Shown here one piece after another: positions 16,267 to 26,477 of a stretch of DNA of 50,983 bases. Both the position numbers and the translations under genes were made by a program. The notes under the pieces are model-generated. The model was given only the letters and a program-made list of their open reading frames with translations, ran no database searches and had not been told where the DNA came from. Source of the stretch: an uncultured beta proteobacterium (GTDB lineage: Bacteria; Pseudomonadota; Gammaproteobacteria; Burkholderiales; Burkholderiaceae_C); the NCBI GenBank assembly GCA_903869595.1, contig CAIPZV010000074.1:1-50983 (forward strand), written 5' to 3'. Every line of letters starts with the position of its first letter. The stretch's first letter is position 1.

Positions 16267-17658
16267 ATGGCCAAGACCGTCGCAGATGTGATGAAGATGG
16301 TGAAAGAGAACGAAGTCAAGTTTGTTGACTTCCGCTTCACCGACACCCGTGGTAAAGAGCAGCACGTGACCGTGCCGATCTCGCATTTTGATGAAGACAA
16401 ATTCACATCCGGCCACGCCTTTGACGGCTCGTCCATCGCCGGATGGAAAGGCATTGAAGCCTCGGACATGCAACTCATGCCCGATGCCAACACCGCCAAC
16501 ATTGACCCCTTCTTTGAAGAGACCACCCTGTTTATGAGCTGCGACGTGGTCGAGCCCAGCGACGGCAAGGCCTATGACCGCGATCCGCGCTCCATCGCCA
16601 AGCGCGCAGAAGCCTACCTCAAGGCCTCGGGCATTGGCGACACCGCCTTCTTCGGCCCCGAGCCCGAGTTCTTCATTTTTGACGACGTGCGCTGGCACAC
16701 CGATATGTCGGGCACTTTCTTCAAAATCGACGAAGCCGAAGCCCCCTGGAACAGCGGCAAGGTCATGGACGGCGGCAACAAAGGCCACCGCCCCACGGTC
16801 AAGGGCGGCTACTTCCCCGTGCCCCCAGTGGACAGCACCCAAGATATGCGCGCCGAAATGTCGCTCATCTTGGAGCAGCTCGGCGTACCCGTTGAAGTGT
16901 TCCACCACGAAGTGGCTGGCGCAGGCCAAAACGAAATCGGCACCAAGTTCAGCACCCTGGTGCAGCGCGCTGACTGGACCCAAATCTTGAAGTACGTGGT
17001 GCAAAACGTGGCCCATAACTTCGGCAAAACCGCTACTTTTATGCCCAAGCCCATCGTGGGCGACAACGGCTCCGGCATGCACGTGCACCAGTCCATCTGG
17101 AAAGACGGCAAAAACCTGTTCGCAGGTGACGGCTACGCCGGTTTGTCCGACTTTGCCTTGTACTACATCGGCGGCATCATCAAGCACGCCCGCGCGCTCA
17201 ACGCCATCACCAACCCCGGTACCAACAGCTACAAGCGCTTGGTTCCCGGCTATGAGGCGCCGGTCAAGCTGGCTTACTCGTCGCGTAACCGCTCGGCATC
17301 GATCCGTATTCCCTTTGTGGCCAACCCCAAAGGTCGCCGTATCGAGGCACGCTTCCCCGATCCACTGATGAACCCTTACCTGGGCTTCTCGGCCTTGATG
17401 ATGGCTGGACTGGATGGCGTGGAAAACAAAATCCACCCCGGCGAGGCTGCTACCAAAGACCTGTACCACCTGCCACCGGAAGAGGACGCTTTGGTCCCCA
17501 CCGTTTGCCACAGCCTGGACCAAGCGCTGGACTGCCTCGCTGCAGACCACGCCTTCCTGACCAAGGGTGGCGTGTTTACCGAGAGCATGCTAGGGGCCTA
17601 CATCGAACTCAAAATGGGCGAAGTGACGCGTCTGCGCCAGTCCACCCCATCCTATTGA
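16267..17658 (+). CDS. glnA: Glutamine synthetase, type I
   Basis: ATP-dependent amidation of glutamate with ammonium, the main nitrogen assimilation step; forms a cytoplasmic dodecamer. The 463-residue sequence is near the family length. Visible motifs: [18 protein letters not shown] near residue 52, [14 protein letters not shown], the ATP-binding [20 protein letters not shown], and NRSASIRIP. The adenylylation segment is [10 protein letters not shown] with Tyr400, so activity should be controlled by GlnE. The start is ATG 16267 with AGGAG at 16256-16260. It is driven by a sigma-54/NtrC promoter and ended by a strong terminator. Confidence 0.98.
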   Translation: MAKTVADVMKMVKENEVKFVDFRFTDTRGKEQHVTVPISHFDEDKFTSGHAFDGSSIAGWKGIEASDMQLMPDANTANIDPFFEETTLFMSCDVVEPSDGKAYDRDPRSIAKRAEAYLKASGIGDTAFFGPEPEFFIFDDVRWHTDMSGTFFKIDEAEAPWNSGKVMDGGNKGHRPTVKGGYFPVPPVDSTQDMRAEMSLILEQLGVPVEVFHHEVAGAGQNEIGTKFSTLVQRADWTQILKYVVQNVAHNFGKTATFMPKPIVGDNGSGMHVHQSIWKDGKNLFAGDGYAGLSDFALYYIGGIIKHARALNAITNPGTNSYKRLVPGYEAPVKLAYSSRNRSASIRIPFVANPKGRRIEARFPDPLMNPYLGFSALMMAGLDGVENKIHPGEAATKDLYHLPPEEDALVPTVCHSLDQALDCLAADHAFLTKGGVFTESMLGAYIELKMGEVTRLRQSTPSY

Positions 17659-17764
17659 ATTTGATATGTATTATTCGCTGTAATGCCGTTTTCGCGGCAT
17701 ACCGGCCAGGCTTGCGGGCAACTGCTTGCATGCCTGCCGGTGGTGTCGCAAGGCCTCGCACGAT

Positions 17765-17788
17765 AAGACGGCTGCGGCCGTCTTTTTT
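17765..17788 (+). terminator. Rho-independent terminator after glnA
   Basis: A stem AAGACGGC/GCCGTCTT with a TGCG loop is followed by TTTT. It lies about 105 bp after glnA and 14 bp before the next start codon, so it separates glnA from the ntrBC genes or attenuates read-through into them. Confidence 0.75.
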
Positions 17789-17801
17789 ATGGAGCAGCCT
17801 T

Positions 17802-18293
17802 TTGACACGCATATCCCTTTTGCCCCACTTCTTTGCGTTGCTGGCCGCGCTGGCCGGTAGCAGCGCGTTTGCACAAGACCGCATTTACCGCTGCGGCAAC
17901 GAGTACACCAACATCGTTACCCGCGCGCAGGAGAAAACCTGCACCCTGATTACCACCGGCAACGTCACCGTGGTGCCCGCTGAAAAAGCAAGCGGCGCAA
18001 AAATAGCGCGCCCCGCAGTGCGGCAGGATGCACCGGCGCAGCGCGCCAAAGATGTGGAAGCGCGCACCATTTTGGAAGCCGAGCTGAAAAAGGCACAAAT
18101 CCAGCTGACCGAGATCAAACAGGAATACAACGGAGGCGAGCCTGAAAAGCTGGGCCCCGAAACCCGTAACCATCAAAAGTACCTGGATCGCGTAGCGGAG
18201 ATCAAAGCCCGTTTAGTCAGGACGGAAGCCGACATTACCAGCCTGCGGCGCGAGATAGGGCGCTTGCCTGGCGGCGTCGCCAGTACGCAGTAA
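17802..18293 (+). CDS. Exported DUF4124-like coiled-coil protein
   Basis: A 163-residue protein with a signal peptide (ISLLPHFFALLAALAGSSAF, cleavage near AFA-Q) followed by DRIYRCGNEYTNIV, which resembles the short DUF4124 motif (x-x-Y-R-C...N). The rest is a charged coiled coil from about residue 80 to 150 (AELKKAQIQLTEIKQEY). The start is TTG 17802, with GGAG seven bases upstream; the frame stays open upstream into glnA without meaning. It precedes ntrB by five bases, so it is likely co-transcribed with ntrBC. Its role in nitrogen control, if any, is unknown. Confidence 0.75.
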   Translation: MTRISLLPHFFALLAALAGSSAFAQDRIYRCGNEYTNIVTRAQEKTCTLITTGNVTVVPAEKASGAKIARPAVRQDAPAQRAKDVEARTILEAELKKAQIQLTEIKQEYNGGEPEKLGPETRNHQKYLDRVAEIKARLVRTEADITSLRREIGRLPGGVASTQ

Positions 18294-18298
18294 ACAAG

Positions 18299-19357
18299 AT
18301 GGCGGCCACAGCGCACTACCAAAGCTTTGACTTGCTAGCCAGCCTGCTGGCCGTAGTGCATGCCGACGCCAAGGTGGTGTTTTCCAATGCAGCCCTGGAA
18401 GACGCCTTAGGCATTTCACGCCGCGCCATTGTCGGGGCCAGTCTGGCAGATGTGTTTACCGAGCCGGGAGCCTTACGGGACGCATTGGCAGGCGCCTCTG
18501 ACAACGCCTTTGCCACTTTGCGCTACGACGGATTTTTGCGCCGCCATGGTCAGGACCTGCTACCGGTGCACGTGATCGTGACCGACGCCGATAGCAAAGG
18601 CCGTTTTGTGGTGGAACTGGTGCCCCAAGAGCAGCAAACTCGGCAGGACCGTGAAGAACGCTTGGCGCAGCAGGCCCTGGCCAACAAAGAGCTCATTCGC
18701 AACCTGGCACACGAAATTAAAAACCCCTTAGGCGGCATTCGCGGCGCGGCGCAGTTGCTGGAGATGGAAATCGCCTCCAGTGGCCTGAGCGAATACACCC
18801 AGGTCATCATCCGCGAAGCCGATCGTCTGCAAACCCTGGTGGACCGCTTGCTCGCGCCACACCGCCGGGCGCATATGGTGGGCGATGTCAATATCCACGA
18901 AGTGTGTGAGCGCGTGCGCTCGCTCATCGTGGCCGAATTTCCCAAGGGTTTGCGCGTGGTGCGCGACTACGATATTTCGATTCCCGAATTTCGCGGCGAC
19001 GTGGAGCAATTGATTCAAACCGTGCTCAATATTGCGCACAACGCTTGTCAGGCTTTGTCTGATCGTATCGCCCAGGGTGATGCAGAGCTGACTTTTTGCA
19101 CCCGCATTGCACGCCAGGTTACCTTCGGAAAAACGCGCTATAGGCTGGCACTGGAATTGCATGTAATGGATAACGGACCGGGTGTACCCGATTCGATTAA
19201 GGACCGCATCTTCTACCCGCTGGTATCGGGCAGGGACGGCGGCTCCGGCCTGGGGCTGACATTGGCGCAAACTTTTGTTCAGCAACACCATGGTCAGATC
19301 GAAGTCGATAGCCAGCCGGGGCGCACGGATTTCAAGATATTGATTCCTTTACCGTAG
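18299..19357 (+). CDS. ntrB: Nitrogen regulation sensor kinase NtrB (GlnL)
   Basis: Histidine kinase of the nitrogen two-component system, 352 residues, cytoplasmic (no membrane segment). A PAS domain fills about residues 10-115 (DAKVVFSNAALEDALGISRR). The H-box is LAHEIKNPLGGIRGAAQLLE with the phospho-acceptor His138. The N-box (IAHNACQAL) and the G-boxes (MDNGPGVPD and GGSGLGLTLAQ) follow. It phosphorylates NtrC under nitrogen limitation and is controlled by PII. It starts at ATG 18299, directly ahead of ntrC. Confidence 0.96.
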   Translation: MAATAHYQSFDLLASLLAVVHADAKVVFSNAALEDALGISRRAIVGASLADVFTEPGALRDALAGASDNAFATLRYDGFLRRHGQDLLPVHVIVTDADSKGRFVVELVPQEQQTRQDREERLAQQALANKELIRNLAHEIKNPLGGIRGAAQLLEMEIASSGLSEYTQVIIREADRLQTLVDRLLAPHRRAHMVGDVNIHEVCERVRSLIVAEFPKGLRVVRDYDISIPEFRGDVEQLIQTVLNIAHNACQALSDRIAQGDAELTFCTRIARQVTFGKTRYRLALELHVMDNGPGVPDSIKDRIFYPLVSGRDGGSGLGLTLAQTFVQQHHGQIEVDSQPGRTDFKILIPLP

Positions 19358-19383
19358 TTGGAAACCAAGTAGAAAGCACACCG

Positions 19384-20976
19384 ATGAAGCCGATTTGGAT
19401 CGTAGACGATGACCAGTCCATTCGCTTTGTGCTGGAAAAAGCCTTGTTGCGTGAGCAATTGCCCACGCGCAGTTTTTCCAATGCGAGCGATGTGCTGGCC
19501 GCACTCGCCAGCGACGACGAAGTGCCACAAATTTTGGTCAGCGATATTCGTATGCCTGGTGGCTCAGGCCTGGATTTACTCGACAAAGTCAAAGCCAAAC
19601 ACCCGGGCCTGCCGGTCATCATCATGACTGCGTTTTCCGACTTGGACAGCGCAGTCAGCGCCTTCCAAGGTGGTGCTTTTGAGTACCTGCCCAAGCCCTT
19701 TGATTTGCCCAAAGCCATTGAACTGATTCGCCGTGCGGTGCAAGAAAGCCAACGCGAAGAGTTTGCCGAAGAACGCATGGCCGACACGCCCGAAATGCTG
19801 GGCCAGGCACCTGCGATGCAGGACGTTTTCCGCGCGATTGGGCGCCTGAGCCAAAGCAATGTCACGGTCATGATTACCGGCGAATCCGGTTCGGGCAAAG
19901 AGCTAGTCGCTCGCGCTTTGCACAAACATTCGCCGCGCGCCAGCGGGCCGTTTGTAGCGATCAACACTGCGGCGATTCCCAAGGAACTGCTAGAGAGCGA
20001 ACTCTTTGGCCACGAGCGCGGCGCCTTTACCGGCGCGCAAGCGCAGCGGCGCGGACGCTTTGAGCAGGCCGATGAAGGCACTTTGTTTTTAGACGAAATC
20101 GGCGATATGCCGTTTGAGCTGCAAACGCGCCTGCTGCGCGTGTTGAGCGACGGCCATTTTTACCGCGTGGGCGGCCACAGCGCCATCAAGGCCAATGTGC
20201 GCGTCATTGCCGCCACCCACCAAGACCTGGAGCTGCGCGTGCAGCAAGGCGCGTTTCGCGAAGACTTGTTTCACCGCCTGAACGTCATCCGCCTGCGTTT
20301 GCCTGCGCTGCGCGAGCGCCGCGAAGACATCCCCATGCTCACGCGCCACTTCTTGCAGCACAGTGCCAAGCAGTTAGGTGTGGAGCCTAAACGCATTGCC
20401 GACAGCGCACTGGCCGCCATCGAAAACTTTGCCTTCCCTGGCAATGTGCGCCAATTAGAAAACGTCTGCCACTGGCTGACGGTCATGGCGCCAGCCCAGG
20501 TCATTGAGCCAAAAGACCTGCCGCCCGAATTTGGTGTGTTTAAGCACCAGGGCGCGGCGCAAGATATACCCGAGCGCGCGCCCGATGGCACTGCCTTGGT
20601 GCGCGTCAATGGCTACGCGGAGCCCTTTGCCCAAGTGCCGGGATTACCCACCGATAGCGGCGCGATCGATGCAGCTTCTATGGTCTGGCCGTCGCCTGAC
20701 ACCTTGGGCCGTACTTCATCTGTACCACCGCCGCTAACCGGCTGGGAAGTCGAACTCGAAGACGAAGCGCTCACGCTGCTGCGCAGCGGCCAGGTAGAAG
20801 TGTGGGACTTGCTCTCCCGCCGCTTCGAAGCCCGCATGATTCAAGCCGCGCTTACCAACACCCGCGGTCGCCGCATCGAAGCGGCTAACAAATTGGGCAT
20901 AGGCCGCAATACGATCACCCGCAAAATTCAAGAGCTCGGTTTAGACAAAAAACTGGCGTTGTCGCCGGAAGAATAA
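19384..20976 (+). CDS. ntrC: Nitrogen regulation response regulator NtrC (GlnG)
   Basis: Sigma-54 enhancer-binding activator, 530 residues. The receiver domain has the acidic pocket VDDD (7-10) and phospho-acceptor Asp54 in SDIRMPGG. The AAA+ domain has Walker A GESGSGKE (166-173) and the sigma-54 contact loop GAFTGA (213-218). The C-terminal Fis-type helix-turn-helix is in GRRIEAANKLGIGRNTITRK. The linker between the AAA+ and DNA-binding domains (about residues 385-460) is longer than in E. coli NtrC. It should act at the site found upstream of glnA. Confidence 0.97.
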   Translation: MKPIWIVDDDQSIRFVLEKALLREQLPTRSFSNASDVLAALASDDEVPQILVSDIRMPGGSGLDLLDKVKAKHPGLPVIIMTAFSDLDSAVSAFQGGAFEYLPKPFDLPKAIELIRRAVQESQREEFAEERMADTPEMLGQAPAMQDVFRAIGRLSQSNVTVMITGESGSGKELVARALHKHSPRASGPFVAINTAAIPKELLESELFGHERGAFTGAQAQRRGRFEQADEGTLFLDEIGDMPFELQTRLLRVLSDGHFYRVGGHSAIKANVRVIAATHQDLELRVQQGAFREDLFHRLNVIRLRLPALRERREDIPMLTRHFLQHSAKQLGVEPKRIADSALAAIENFAFPGNVRQLENVCHWLTVMAPAQVIEPKDLPPEFGVFKHQGAAQDIPERAPDGTALVRVNGYAEPFAQVPGLPTDSGAIDAASMVWPSPDTLGRTSSVPPPLTGWEVELEDEALTLLRSGQVEVWDLLSRRFEARMIQAALTNTRGRRIEAANKLGIGRNTITRKIQELGLDKKLALSPEE

Positions 20977-20993
20977 ATACGCTTGCTTCAGGC

Positions 20994-21761
20994 CTAGCCA
21001 TCTAGCGTCAGCACCACCGGCGTGTGGTCGCTAGGTCTTTCGTTTTTGCGCGGTGATTTGTCGATGACGCACGCGCTGGCCCGTTCGCGCAGGGCTTGGC
21101 TAATCAGGATGTGGTCAATCCGCAGCCCCCGGTTGCGCCTAAAGCCCATATCCCGGTAATCCCACCAGCTATAGCTTTTGGGCGGCTGCGGGAATAGGCG
21201 CAGGCTGTCGTGCAAGCCCATGGCCACTAGCGCCCGCAGGTGGTAGCGCTCTTCTTCGGTGCAGTGGATTTGCTCGCGCATGCCTTCTGCGTCCCAGACA
21301 TCGGCGTCGTCAAAAGTGATGTTGTAGTCACCCATCAGCAGCAATTGTGGATGCGCTGCTAGCTCGGTCTTGACCCAATTGCGCAGTGCCTTGAGCCATT
21401 CCATTTTGTACTCAAACTTATCGCTGCCCGGCGCCTGGCCGTTCGGAAAATACGCACCAATCACACGCACACCCTGCACCGTAGCGGTTATCACCCGCGC
21501 CAGTTCGTCTTCAAAACCGGGGATGTTTTTCACCACATCGCTAGCCTCGGTCTTGGTCAGCAAGGCTACGCCGTTATAGGTTTTTTGCCCGAACCATTGC
21601 GCTTGGTAACCCGCTTGCGCAAAGGCATCGTGCGGAAATTTATCGTCGGTGAGTTTGGTCTCTTGCAAGGCCAGCACATCGACTGGGTTGGCGCTCAGCC
21701 AATCGAGCACCTGAGGCAGGCGCACCGCTAAAGAGTTGACGTTCCAGGTCGCAAATTGCAT
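20994..21761 (-). CDS. xth: Exodeoxyribonuclease III (AP endonuclease)
   Basis: Base-excision repair enzyme with AP endonuclease and 3'-5' exonuclease activity, 255 residues. Motifs of the endonuclease/exonuclease/phosphatase fold are present: MQFATWNVNSLAVRLPQVLD, ALQETKLTDDKFP (metal-binding Glu), LLMGDYNITFDDADVWD, RIDHILIS and the final PSDHTPVVLTLDG (catalytic Asp-His). It starts at ATG 21761, four bases after folA ends, so folA and xth are probably co-transcribed. Confidence 0.95.
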   Translation of the reverse strand: MQFATWNVNSLAVRLPQVLDWLSANPVDVLALQETKLTDDKFPHDAFAQAGYQAQWFGQKTYNGVALLTKTEASDVVKNIPGFEDELARVITATVQGVRVIGAYFPNGQAPGSDKFEYKMEWLKALRNWVKTELAAHPQLLLMGDYNITFDDADVWDAEGMREQIHCTEEERYHLRALVAMGLHDSLRLFPQPPKSYSWWDYRDMGFRRNRGLRIDHILISQALRERASACVIDKSPRKNERPSDHTPVVLTLDG

Positions 21762-21764
21762 GGT

Positions 21765-22265
21765 TTAAAGCGGCGTAGCGCGCTGGTAATGCACAAAACT
21801 ATAGGCCAGTCCCTTGGCCGAAACATGGCTTTCGCGGCTGCTCTCGCACCACGCAGCGTCAAGCTCCGGCGCAAAGGCATCGCCATCCACTTGCAAGTCA
21901 ATTTCAGTCACGACCACGCTATGCGCCAGCGGCAGCGCCTGGACGTAGATTTGCGCGCCGCCTATCACCCAGGCATCGGGTGCATCGCCGCACTGGGCTA
22001 TTGCGTCTTGCAAGGAGGCTGCGGCTTGCGCGCCTTGCGTTTGCCAATCGGACTGGCGCGTGACTACCAAGTTCAAGCGGCCCGGCAGCGGGCGGAATTT
22101 GGGGGGCAGTGAATCCCAGGTTTTGCGGCCCATGATGACCGGGCAGCCCAGGGTGTGACGCTTGAAGTGGGCCAGGTCTTCGGGCAGATGCCAGGGCAGG
22201 CTGTTGTTCGCGCCAATCACGCCGTTGGTAGCGCGCGCATAAATCAGGTGCAGGCGGGTGGCCAT
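21765..22265 (-). CDS. folA: Dihydrofolate reductase
   Basis: NADPH-dependent reduction of dihydrofolate to tetrahydrofolate, 166 residues. The active-site region GVIGANNSLPWHLPEDLAHF is classical, followed by CPVIMGRKTWDSLPP and the later VIGGAQIYVQAL NADPH-binding strand. It lies nine bases after thyA, the usual pairing, because thymidylate synthase produces the dihydrofolate that this enzyme recycles. Confidence 0.97.
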   Translation of the reverse strand: MATRLHLIYARATNGVIGANNSLPWHLPEDLAHFKRHTLGCPVIMGRKTWDSLPPKFRPLPGRLNLVVTRQSDWQTQGAQAAASLQDAIAQCGDAPDAWVIGGAQIYVQALPLAHSVVVTEIDLQVDGDAFAPELDAAWCESSRESHVSAKGLAYSFVHYQRATPL

Positions 22266-22274
22266 GATGCGTGC

Positions 22275-23138
22275 TCAGACCGCCACCGGCGCCGAGATGG
22301 CCGGATGCGGGGTGTAACCCTGCACCTCAAAGTCCTCAAACGCGTAGTCAAAAATACTGGCCGGTCGGCGCTTGATATGCAGCGTGGGGTAGGCCAAGGG
22401 CGCGCGGCTCAGTTGCAGCTCCACTTGCGTGTGGTGGTTGCTATAGACATGGCAATCGCCACCCGTCCAGATGAAATCGCCCACGTCCATGTCGCATTGC
22501 TGGGCGATCATGTGCGTTAGCAGCGCGTAGCTGGCGATATTGAAAGGCACACCCAGAAAAATATCCGCGCTGCGCTGGTAGAGCTGGCAGCTCAGGCGCG
22601 GCTTGGTGCCGGGGCCGTCGGCGGGCGCCACATAAAACTGAAAAAACGCATGGCAGGGCATGAGCGCCATCTTGGACAAATCAGCCACGTTCCAGGCGCT
22701 GACGATCATGCGGCGCGAGTCGGGGTTGCTCTTGAGGGTCGCCATCAGCTCGCTGATCTGGTCGATGTGCTTTCCGTCCGGCGTCGGCCAACTGCGCCAT
22801 TGCACGCCATAGACCGGCCCCAGCTCGCCATCGGGTTGGGCCCACTCGTCCCAAATGCTGACGCCGCGTTCTTTGAGCCAGTTGTTATTACCTGAGCCCG
22901 TCAAAAACCACAGTAGCTCCTGGATGATGGAGCGCAAATGCACCTTCTTGGTGGTGACCAGTGGAAAGCCTTCGCGCAAATCAAAACGCATCTGGTAGCC
23001 AAACACGCTGGTGGTGCCGGTGCCGGTGCGGTCCTGCTTGTGCACGCCTTGGGTGTAGGCATGGCGCAGCAAGTCTTCGTATTGGTGGCCGATAGCGCGG
23101 GAAGCGCCCTGGGCGGAAGTGTCGGTGAGGGAAGTCAT
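22275..23138 (-). CDS. thyA: Thymidylate synthase
   Basis: Methylates dUMP to dTMP using methylenetetrahydrofolate, 287 residues. The catalytic Cys is in [14 protein letters not shown]; the dUMP-binding arginines are in the [15 protein letters not shown] segment; the [16 protein letters not shown] motif follows. The N-terminus has ~20 residues more than the E. coli enzyme, and the in-frame ATG 23138 is kept as start. It is part of a thyA-folA-xth operon. Confidence 0.97.
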   Translation of the reverse strand: MTSLTDTSAQGASRAIGHQYEDLLRHAYTQGVHKQDRTGTGTTSVFGYQMRFDLREGFPLVTTKKVHLRSIIQELLWFLTGSGNNNWLKERGVSIWDEWAQPDGELGPVYGVQWRSWPTPDGKHIDQISELMATLKSNPDSRRMIVSAWNVADLSKMALMPCHAFFQFYVAPADGPGTKPRLSCQLYQRSADIFLGVPFNIASYALLTHMIAQQCDMDVGDFIWTGGDCHVYSNHHTQVELQLSRAPLAYPTLHIKRRPASIFDYAFEDFEVQGYTPHPAISAPVAV

Positions 23139-23151
23139 AGGACAGCAAAAA

Positions 23152-24582
23152 TCAGTGGTTGCGTGCAGCCAGCATACGCCCAGGGTTAAACATATTGTGC
23201 GGGTCCAGCGCGGTTTTGATAGAGCGCATCAGGCCCAGCGCCACCGGCGATTTGTGTTTTTCCAGCTTCTCGCGTTTTAAGCTGCCAATGCCGTGCTCGG
23301 CCGAGATAGAGCCGTTGTAAGCGTCCACCAGCGCATAGACCACGGCATTGACCGGGCCCTCTTGTTCGCGCAAAAACTTTTCGGCGTCCTGGCCATCGGG
23401 CGCCTGCACGTTGTAGTGCAAATTGCCGTCGCCCAGGTGGCCGTAGTTCACTAGCCGTATGCCCGGAAATGCCTGGGCTAGCGCTGCATCCGCCTTGGCC
23501 ACAAACTCGGGGATGCGCGACACCGCTATCGAAATATCGTGCTTGATATTGAGCCCCTCTTGCGCCTGCGCCAGTGGAATGCTCTCGCGGATATGCCACA
23601 GCGCCCGCGCCTGGGCCATGCTCTCGGCCACCACCGCATCGCTCACGCAACCGGCCTCCATCGCCGCTTCCAGCAGACGCTCAAACTGGCTACGCGCATG
23701 TTCGTCCGATTCGTTGTCCGAGTTCTCCAGCACCACGCAATACGGACTGCTCTCATAAAAAGGCACGCGCTGCTGCGGAAAATGTTTCACCACCAACTTC
23801 AGGGCAAATTGGCCCATTACCTCGAAACCGGTCAAGCCTGCGCTCAAGGTTTGGTGCGCCAGGCCCAGCAACTGCACCGCCGCCTCCAGCGAAGGCACGG
23901 CGGCAAACGCGGTGAGTTGCGATTTGGGTAGGGGATACAGCTTCATGGTGGCGGCGGTAATGACGCCCAGGGTGCCTTCCGAGCCGATAAACAAATGGCG
24001 CAAGTCGTAGCCAGTGTTGTCCTTGCGCAAGCCGGTTAGGCCGCTCCAGACCTCGCCTTGCGCGGTCACCACTTCCAGGCCCAAGCACAGCTCGCGGGTA
24101 TTGCCGTAGCGCACCACTTGCGTGCCCCCGGCATTGGTGCCCAAGTTGCCACCAATGGTGCAACTGCCTTCGGATGCCAAACTCAGCGGGAATAAAAACC
24201 CAGCCTTCTCGCACACCTCTTGCAGGCTTTGCAGCACGCAACCGGCCTCTACCGTGATCGTCAGGTTGCCGCCATCCAAAGCGCGCACCGCGTTCATGCG
24301 CGTCAGGCTGAGCACCAATTGTGTGCCGCTGGCGTCTGGCGTGGAGCCGACCACCATGCCGGTGTTGCCGCCCTGGGGCACGATGCTCACGCCTGCCGCC
24401 GCGCACGCCTGCACCACTTGCGCCACTTGCGCGGTGGACGTGGGCCGCACCACCGCCAGCGATTTGCCGCGTTCGCGTTTGCGCCAGTCCAGCTCGTAGC
24501 CGGTCAAATCGCCTTCGGTCAAGACATGTGCGTCGCCAACAATGGCGCGCAACGCGGGGAGCAGGGCAGCGGGAGGATTCAT
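23152..24582 (-). CDS. FAD-linked oxidase (D-2-hydroxy acid dehydrogenase, GlcD/D2HGDH-like)
   Basis: VAO-family flavoprotein of 476 residues that oxidises a D-2-hydroxy acid, such as D-lactate, glycolate or D-2-hydroxyglutarate; the substrate cannot be told from sequence. The FAD-binding domain has [19 protein letters not shown] and a [17 protein letters not shown] stretch. The C-terminal domain has [16 protein letters not shown] and the [20 protein letters not shown] signature with the conserved metal/substrate-binding His residues. It starts at ATG 24582, ten bases after the DUF2069 gene ends. Confidence 0.92.
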   Translation of the reverse strand: MNPPAALLPALRAIVGDAHVLTEGDLTGYELDWRKRERGKSLAVVRPTSTAQVAQVVQACAAAGVSIVPQGGNTGMVVGSTPDASGTQLVLSLTRMNAVRALDGGNLTITVEAGCVLQSLQEVCEKAGFLFPLSLASEGSCTIGGNLGTNAGGTQVVRYGNTRELCLGLEVVTAQGEVWSGLTGLRKDNTGYDLRHLFIGSEGTLGVITAATMKLYPLPKSQLTAFAAVPSLEAAVQLLGLAHQTLSAGLTGFEVMGQFALKLVVKHFPQQRVPFYESSPYCVVLENSDNESDEHARSQFERLLEAAMEAGCVSDAVVAESMAQARALWHIRESIPLAQAQEGLNIKHDISIAVSRIPEFVAKADAALAQAFPGIRLVNYGHLGDGNLHYNVQAPDGQDAEKFLREQEGPVNAVVYALVDAYNGSISAEHGIGSLKREKLEKHKSPVALGLMRSIKTALDPHNMFNPGRMLAARNH

Positions 24583-24591
24583 AAGCGGTGT

Positions 24592-25053
24592 TTAGCTAGC
24601 TTCGGTATTCGGTATTTCGCTCAGGCCTGCGGCTTTGGCATCACGCTGGCGCAAGCGCACATGCATGAGGCAAGCCACAAATAGAACCAGGCACAAGGCA
24701 ATTTCCAGTAGTGCGCAGTAGTTACCCGGCGCCTTGTCGCCCCAGGCGCGCACCACGCCTTCGGTGAAGTACAACCACACCAGCATGGATACCCAGCGGT
24801 AGGTGTACATGCGGTTTTTAAGCAGCCCGGCCAGCGGCAAACACAGGGGCAGGGCCTTGAGCGCCAGCCACGATCCGCCGGGCCGTAGCGGGGAAATGAG
24901 CAGCTCCCAGGCCAGGCTGAGCACGACCAGTCCCAGCAGGCTGCCCACGGCCAGCGCGCGGCTGATATGGACATGGTTTTCCACCGGGGCGCTTGGGGCC
25001 TCGGCAGGTTCGGAGCTAGGGGGGATCGGAGAGGGGGAAAGAGGTGCTTGCAT
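24592..25053 (-). CDS. DUF2069 domain membrane protein
   Basis: A 153-residue protein with a proline-rich cytoplasmic start and four hydrophobic helices (first around ALAVGSLLGLVVLSLAWELL). The KNRMYTYRWVSMLVWLYFTE region fits the DUF2069 family of small proteobacterial membrane proteins of unknown role. The start is placed at 25053; the open frame runs on to 25122, overlapping the divergent YihY gene. It lies head to head with that gene, with only 21 bp between the chosen starts. Confidence 0.85.
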   Translation of the reverse strand: MQAPLSPSPIPPSSEPAEAPSAPVENHVHISRALAVGSLLGLVVLSLAWELLISPLRPGGSWLALKALPLCLPLAGLLKNRMYTYRWVSMLVWLYFTEGVVRAWGDKAPGNYCALLEIALCLVLFVACLMHVRLRQRDAKAAGLSEIPNTEAS

Positions 25054-25074
25054 GTCGGTGGCATCATACCGGCC

Positions 25075-26292
25075 ATGCAAATGCTCCCACGCTTCCAACT
25101 TTGGCTGGCCGATGTCCGCCATGTGCCCTGGCTACCGGCCCTCCAAACCCTGCGCGAGCGCTTTCGCGAAGACCGCCTAGGCCTTACCGCCAGCAGCCTG
25201 ACCTTTACCACCACCATCGCCTTGGTGCCGCTGCTGACAGTCGCTTTGGCCGTGTTGACGGCCTTTCCGATGTTTGCCAAGTTTCAGGACGTGTTGCAAA
25301 AGTGGCTGGTGACGAGCCTGATACCGGACGACATCGCCCGCCAGGTGCTGGGCTACCTCAATCAGTTTTCGCGCAAGGCCAGCAAGCTGGGCGCCTTTGG
25401 TTTGGGCGCGCTGGTGCTCACGTCACTAGCGCTGATCTTTACGATTGACCGCACCATTAATAGCATCTGGCGGGTGCGCAAGCTGCGGCCTTTGGGCCAG
25501 CGCCTCTTAATCTACTGGTCGGCGCTGACGCTGGGTCCGCTCATTTTGGGCGTGAGCGTCAGCGTCAGTTCGTATGCGATTTCGGCCTCGCGCGGCTTGG
25601 TCGAAGGCATGCCTGGCGGTGTGGGCTTCTTGCTCGATACCACGCAATTTTTGATGGTGGCTGCTGGCATGGCCGCTATGTTCCATTACCTGCCCAACAC
25701 ACGGGTGCGCTGGGGCCACGCCTGGATGGGTGGCTTGTTTGTTGCCACTGGTTTGGAAGTCGCCAAGCGCCTGCTGGGCTGGTACCTGGAAACCGTGCCT
25801 CTGTATTCGGCAGTCTATGGCGCCTTTGCCACGCTGCCGATATTGCTAGTCTGGATTTACTTGTCTTGGGTCATCGTCTTGCTCGGCGCGGCCCTGACGG
25901 CCTATGTACCGGGCTTGATTGCCGGCTTGCCGCCACGGCGCCAGGCACCGGGCGCACGTTTTGGCCTAGCCCTGGCGCTGCTGGGTAGCCTGGGCGCAGC
26001 ACGCACGCAAAGCGCTCGGGGCCACACCACGGCCGAGTTGTGCGAGGCCTTGCATGTGGACCCGCTGGACCTGGCCGATGTGGTGGACGTACTTACCACT
26101 ATGGACTGGATTGGCAAACTGCAAGAGGCCACCGAAGCCGATGGCGGCGCCCGCTGGGTGCTCCTAGTGGACCCGGTGCAAACCCCTGTCGCGCCCCTGG
26201 TGCAAAACCTGTTGCTGGCGCAGGACGCACAGACCGGCCAATTTTGGAGGACTGCCTTGCGCTCTGGTTGCACCTTGCATGAAGTGATGTAA
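25075..26292 (+). CDS. YihY/BrkB family inner membrane protein
   Basis: A 405-residue protein of the YihY/UPF0761 (formerly RNase BN) family. About six transmembrane helices fill residues 40-290, beginning with LTFTTTIALVPLLTVALAVL and including the PILLVWIYLSWVIVLLGAAL segment. The C-terminal ~100 residues are soluble and look like a winged-helix domain (HTTAELCEALHVDPLDLADV). The old ribonuclease claim for this family was withdrawn in E. coli; the function is unknown. The start is ATG 25075 (ATG 25081 possible); the longer frame to 24967 is the complement of the DUF2069 gene. Confidence 0.88.
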   Translation: MQMLPRFQLWLADVRHVPWLPALQTLRERFREDRLGLTASSLTFTTTIALVPLLTVALAVLTAFPMFAKFQDVLQKWLVTSLIPDDIARQVLGYLNQFSRKASKLGAFGLGALVLTSLALIFTIDRTINSIWRVRKLRPLGQRLLIYWSALTLGPLILGVSVSVSSYAISASRGLVEGMPGGVGFLLDTTQFLMVAAGMAAMFHYLPNTRVRWGHAWMGGLFVATGLEVAKRLLGWYLETVPLYSAVYGAFATLPILLVWIYLSWVIVLLGAALTAYVPGLIAGLPPRRQAPGARFGLALALLGSLGAARTQSARGHTTAELCEALHVDPLDLADVVDVLTTMDWIGKLQEATEADGGARWVLLVDPVQTPVAPLVQNLLLAQDAQTGQFWRTALRSGCTLHEVM

Positions 26293-26477
26293 ACCACGCT
26301 CCCCAAAACGGTGCGCTTCCTGTTGATGGTAGGTATCGTGGCAACCATCGCCATAAAGCGTACACGTCAGTTTTCAGTCATAAAAGCCCTTTTTCTGGGT
26401 GTACCATTGCGTTCCTGACGGTAGGCTTCCTAACGCTTGAGTTTTGAAGTATCTAAGAATTGAGAAACATTGTTTTT

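Noticed and set aside
16192..17550. 452-codon minus-strand ORF opposite glnA
   Set aside because: Antisense shadow of glutamine synthetase; Val/Gly/His-rich translation without motifs.
17505..17801. Upstream part of the open frame of the DUF4124-like protein
   Set aside because: It overlaps the glnA 3' end and its terminator; the signal peptide begins at the TTG at 17802, which has a ribosome-binding site.
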